7,965 nucleotides of DNA. Source: Synechococcaceae cyanobacterium RL_1_2 (GTDB lineage Bacteria > Cyanobacteriota > Cyanobacteriia > Cyanobacteriales > JAAUPO01). The position numbers were made by a program, and so were the translations under genes. The notes under the pieces are model-generated. The model was not told the origin of the DNA. It did no database searches and saw only the letters and a program-made list of their open reading frames with translations. Below are positions 6,411-7,965 of the stretch, in pieces. The first letter of the stretch is position 1. Each line of letters begins with the position of its first letter. The stretch spans positions 1 to 7,965 of the forward strand of contig JAAUPO010000078.1 of the NCBI GenBank assembly GCA_012033095.1. The letters are read 5' to 3'.

Positions 6411-6800
6411 ATGATCAAAATTTCGGCTCTTCTATTAGCTCTATTAGCAGCTATTCCCTTTGAGTTATTCAATCCATTAAATAAAGCTGATGCTTTTACG
6501 TTATATCGAGACATTGCGATCGCTCGTCAACGGGACGAAAATTTTGATGCCCTTAATGTTCGAGGTCAAGCGATCGCGAGGGCTTACGTCCAACAAAGCT
6601 TCGATCAGGATATCTTAGTATCGGAAGTTGTCTTAACAGTCATTGCCCAGAATCAAGGATTAATTGCCCCCATCTTCAAAGTGACCGTAACCCGCGATGA
6701 ATGGCGCAATAACCCTAATCCAGAGTACTGGTTAAGTGCTTACAGCACCTCTTCTGCCTTGTTAGATATGGGTGAAATTATTGTCACCGCAGGACAATAA
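6411..6800 (+). CDS. Small exported protein of unknown function
   Basis: 129 residues. A clear signal peptide, MIKISALLLALLAAIPFELF onward, ends at Ala-Asp-Ala (residues 26-28), so cleavage before Phe29 would leave a mature protein of about 101 residues in the periplasm or outside the cell. The mature part alternates short strands and helices (FTLYRDIAIARQRD, ILVSEVVLTVIAQNQG, IFKVTVTRDEW), has no cysteine and shows no membrane segment or motif I recognise. It contains two HIP1 octamers (6516 and 6570) and cyanobacterial-type codon use, so it looks native rather than recently acquired. It is divergent from pilQ with 378 bases between them and is probably transcribed alone. No strong ribosome site is visible before the ATG. 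I believe it belongs to a conserved cyanobacterial hypothetical family, but assign no function. Confidence 0.75.
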   Translation: MIKISALLLALLAAIPFELFNPLNKADAFTLYRDIAIARQRDENFDALNVRGQAIARAYVQQSFDQDILVSEVVLTVIAQNQGLIAPIFKVTVTRDEWRNNPNPEYWLSAYSTSSALLDMGEIIVTAGQ

Positions 6801-6830
6801 ACTCAGCTCACACTATGATGTTTGGGGATG

Positions 6831-6899
6831 TTTAGGGATAATCATTCAAGCAAGTCCCCTAACTTTGGGGGGATTTAGGGGGGCTTGTGCGTAAGTCCT
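6831..6899. mobile_element. Truncated copy of the AGGACTTACGCA MITE
   Basis: The segment matches the right part of the element at 504-614: ATCATTCAAGCAAGTCCCC, then GATTTAGGGGGGCTTGTGCG, ending in TGCGTAAGTCCT (6888-6899). The inverted left end AGGACTTACGCA is not found upstream, where the end of the small exported gene lies. It is therefore a one-ended remnant in the same orientation as the first copy. It lies between the stop codons of the small exported gene and the sigma factor gene. Confidence 0.6.
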
Positions 6900-6960
6900 A
6901 ATTAATTGAATTGTGTTGGATACTTGGATACATTAAATCCCGATGGATCTATTTGAGCTA

Positions 6961-7965
6961 TCAAGTAAAACTATCCATAAAATCCTTGATCCGACGACGC
7001 ACTTGGGGCCGTCTTAATTTATGCAGGGCCCGGGATTCGATTTGCCTAACCCTTTCCCGCGATAAATTTAAGTTCCGTCCGATCGCAGAGAGGGATAAAT
7101 ATTCTCCGTTATCCATCCCAAAGCGCAGGCCAATCACCTCCCGTTCGCGATCGGTGAGGTTAGCCATGAGATTTTGTAGCTCTACTTTCAGGGAGTCATG
7201 GATTAAGCTGTCCTCTGGAGATTCCACCGCCGTTTCCAAAAGATCAATTAGTTCCGTATCTTGATCCTTACCCACCTTGATATCTAAGGAAATCGAGCTA
7301 GGCATTTTCCCTAAAATTTCTTGAAGTTGTTCGATCGTCGAATCCATCGCGTTGGCCACTTCCTCCATCGTGGCATTACGACCAAGTTGCTGACTCAGAT
7401 CTCGGCGGGTTTTGCGAATTTTATTAATTTTCTCAGTAATATGTACCGGTACCCTAATCGTACGGCTTTGGGTCGCGATCGCACGGGTCATGCCCTGGCG
7501 AATCCACCAATAAGCATAGGTACTAAATCGATAACCCTTGGTTGGATCAAACTTTTCCACGGCCCTTTCCAGGCCCAATGTTCCCTCTTGGATCAGATCT
7601 AACAACTCTAACCCACGGTTTTGATACTTTTTCGCAACGGAGACCACTAAGCGTAAGTTAGCTTTGAGTAAATGGTTTTTAGCTTTGATGCCCAAACGAC
7701 AAGTTTTCTCTAAACCATCAACGGAAATCCCTGCCACCTCGGCCCAAGCCTGCTTCCCTTGGTGCCATTGGATTTGTAATTCCTCCTCCCCAAAGCCTAA
7801 TTCTTGAGACCATCGCCAAAAATTAGGTTGGGAGGCAATTTTATCCACTACGTAGTGACGCAATAATAATAGTTCATTAAACTTTTGCAGGGTGATATTT
7901 TCCGCTGCCCCATCCTTCCTTAGTTGGTCTAAAGCTAAATAAGCTTGAATGCGCTGAGCTAAAAC
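6961..7965 (-). CDS. Group 2 (primary-like) RNA polymerase sigma factor, N-terminus cut
   Basis: The frame is open from the window edge to TGA 6961-6963, giving 334 visible residues; the true start lies outside. It directs RNA polymerase to promoters. The visible part begins in region 1.2 ([16 protein letters not shown]), followed by a spacer with [19 protein letters not shown]. Region 2 is at about 101-174: [17 protein letters not shown] binds core, and [20 protein letters not shown] reads the -10 box. Region 3 is at about 177-245 ([34 protein letters not shown]). Region 4 ends with [20 protein letters not shown], the helix-turn-helix for the -35 box. No long acidic region 1.1 is visible. 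Cyanobacteria carry several group 2 factors (SigB, SigC, SigD, SigE) used in carbon, nitrogen, light and stress responses. The diverged region 1.2 spacer argues against the principal SigA. I cannot assign the exact member, although SigC is one candidate. It converges with the small exported gene. Confidence 0.92.
   Translation of the reverse strand, partial: VLAQRIQAYLALDQLRKDGAAENITLQKFNELLLLRHYVVDKIASQPNFWRWSQELGFGEEELQIQWHQGKQAWAEVAGISVDGLEKTCRLGIKAKNHLLKANLRLVVSVAKKYQNRGLELLDLIQEGTLGLERAVEKFDPTKGYRFSTYAYWWIRQGMTRAIATQSRTIRVPVHITEKINKIRKTRRDLSQQLGRNATMEEVANAMDSTIEQLQEILGKMPSSISLDIKVGKDQDTELIDLLETAVESPEDSLIHDSLKVELQNLMANLTDREREVIGLRFGMDNGEYLSLSAIGRNLNLSRERVRQIESRALHKLRRPQVRRRIKDFMDSFT

Noticed and set aside
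1753..7482. Nine GCGATCGC octamers as a special local signal
   Set aside because: This is the genome-wide HIP1 repeat of many cyanobacteria. It is useful for placing the organism but not a local feature.
1..7965. tRNA, rRNA or riboswitch
   Set aside because: No cloverleaf, conserved rRNA segment or known aptamer core was recognised on either strand by eye.

Overview
This window looks like chromosomal DNA from a cyanobacterium. Nine copies of the octamer GCGATCGC (the HIP1 motif typical of many cyanobacteria) fall in under 8 kb: 1753, 2167, 2596, 2911, 3970, 5986, 6516, 6570 and 7475. The proteins agree: a cyanobacterial-type HU protein, a PilQ-type secretin with an AMIN domain, a TPR/M48 protease and a primary-like group 2 sigma factor. 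The many short inverted-repeat elements suggest a transposon-rich lineage of the Microcystis/Crocosphaera/Cyanothece kind, but the genus cannot be fixed from this sequence.

Layout. 1-270 (-): the N-terminal part of an IS1-like transposase, cut by the window edge. 271-690: non-coding, with a strong hairpin and two MITE-like elements. 690-1146 (-): an hup (HU) gene with its own terminator, interrupted by an in-frame TAG at codon 6. 1147-1689: about 540 bases without a convincing gene. 1690-3426 (+): an exported TPR/M48 metalloprotease. 3427-3744: a convergent spacer holding two 87-base repeats and a terminator that works in both directions. 3745-6032 (-): pilQ, the type IV pilus outer-membrane secretin, split into two open frames by the loss of one T in a T run. 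6033-6410: a divergent promoter region. 6411-6800 (+): a small exported protein of unknown function. 6831-6899: a truncated second copy of the MITE at 504-614. 6961-7965 (-): a group 2 sigma-70-family factor whose N-terminus lies beyond the window.

How the genes relate. There is no obvious operon; each gene appears to be its own transcription unit. pilQ stands alone, without the pilM-pilN-pilO genes that commonly precede it in cyanobacteria. Three of the four complete or nearly complete loci (protease, secretin, small protein) encode exported envelope proteins. A role for the M48 protease in secretin quality control is possible but only inferred from proximity and from known E. coli BepA biology.

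The most notable points are two conserved genes each broken by what looks like a single-nucleotide change (hup nonsense, pilQ frameshift), and the several families of small repeats between the genes. I do not see an unknown multi-gene system here.
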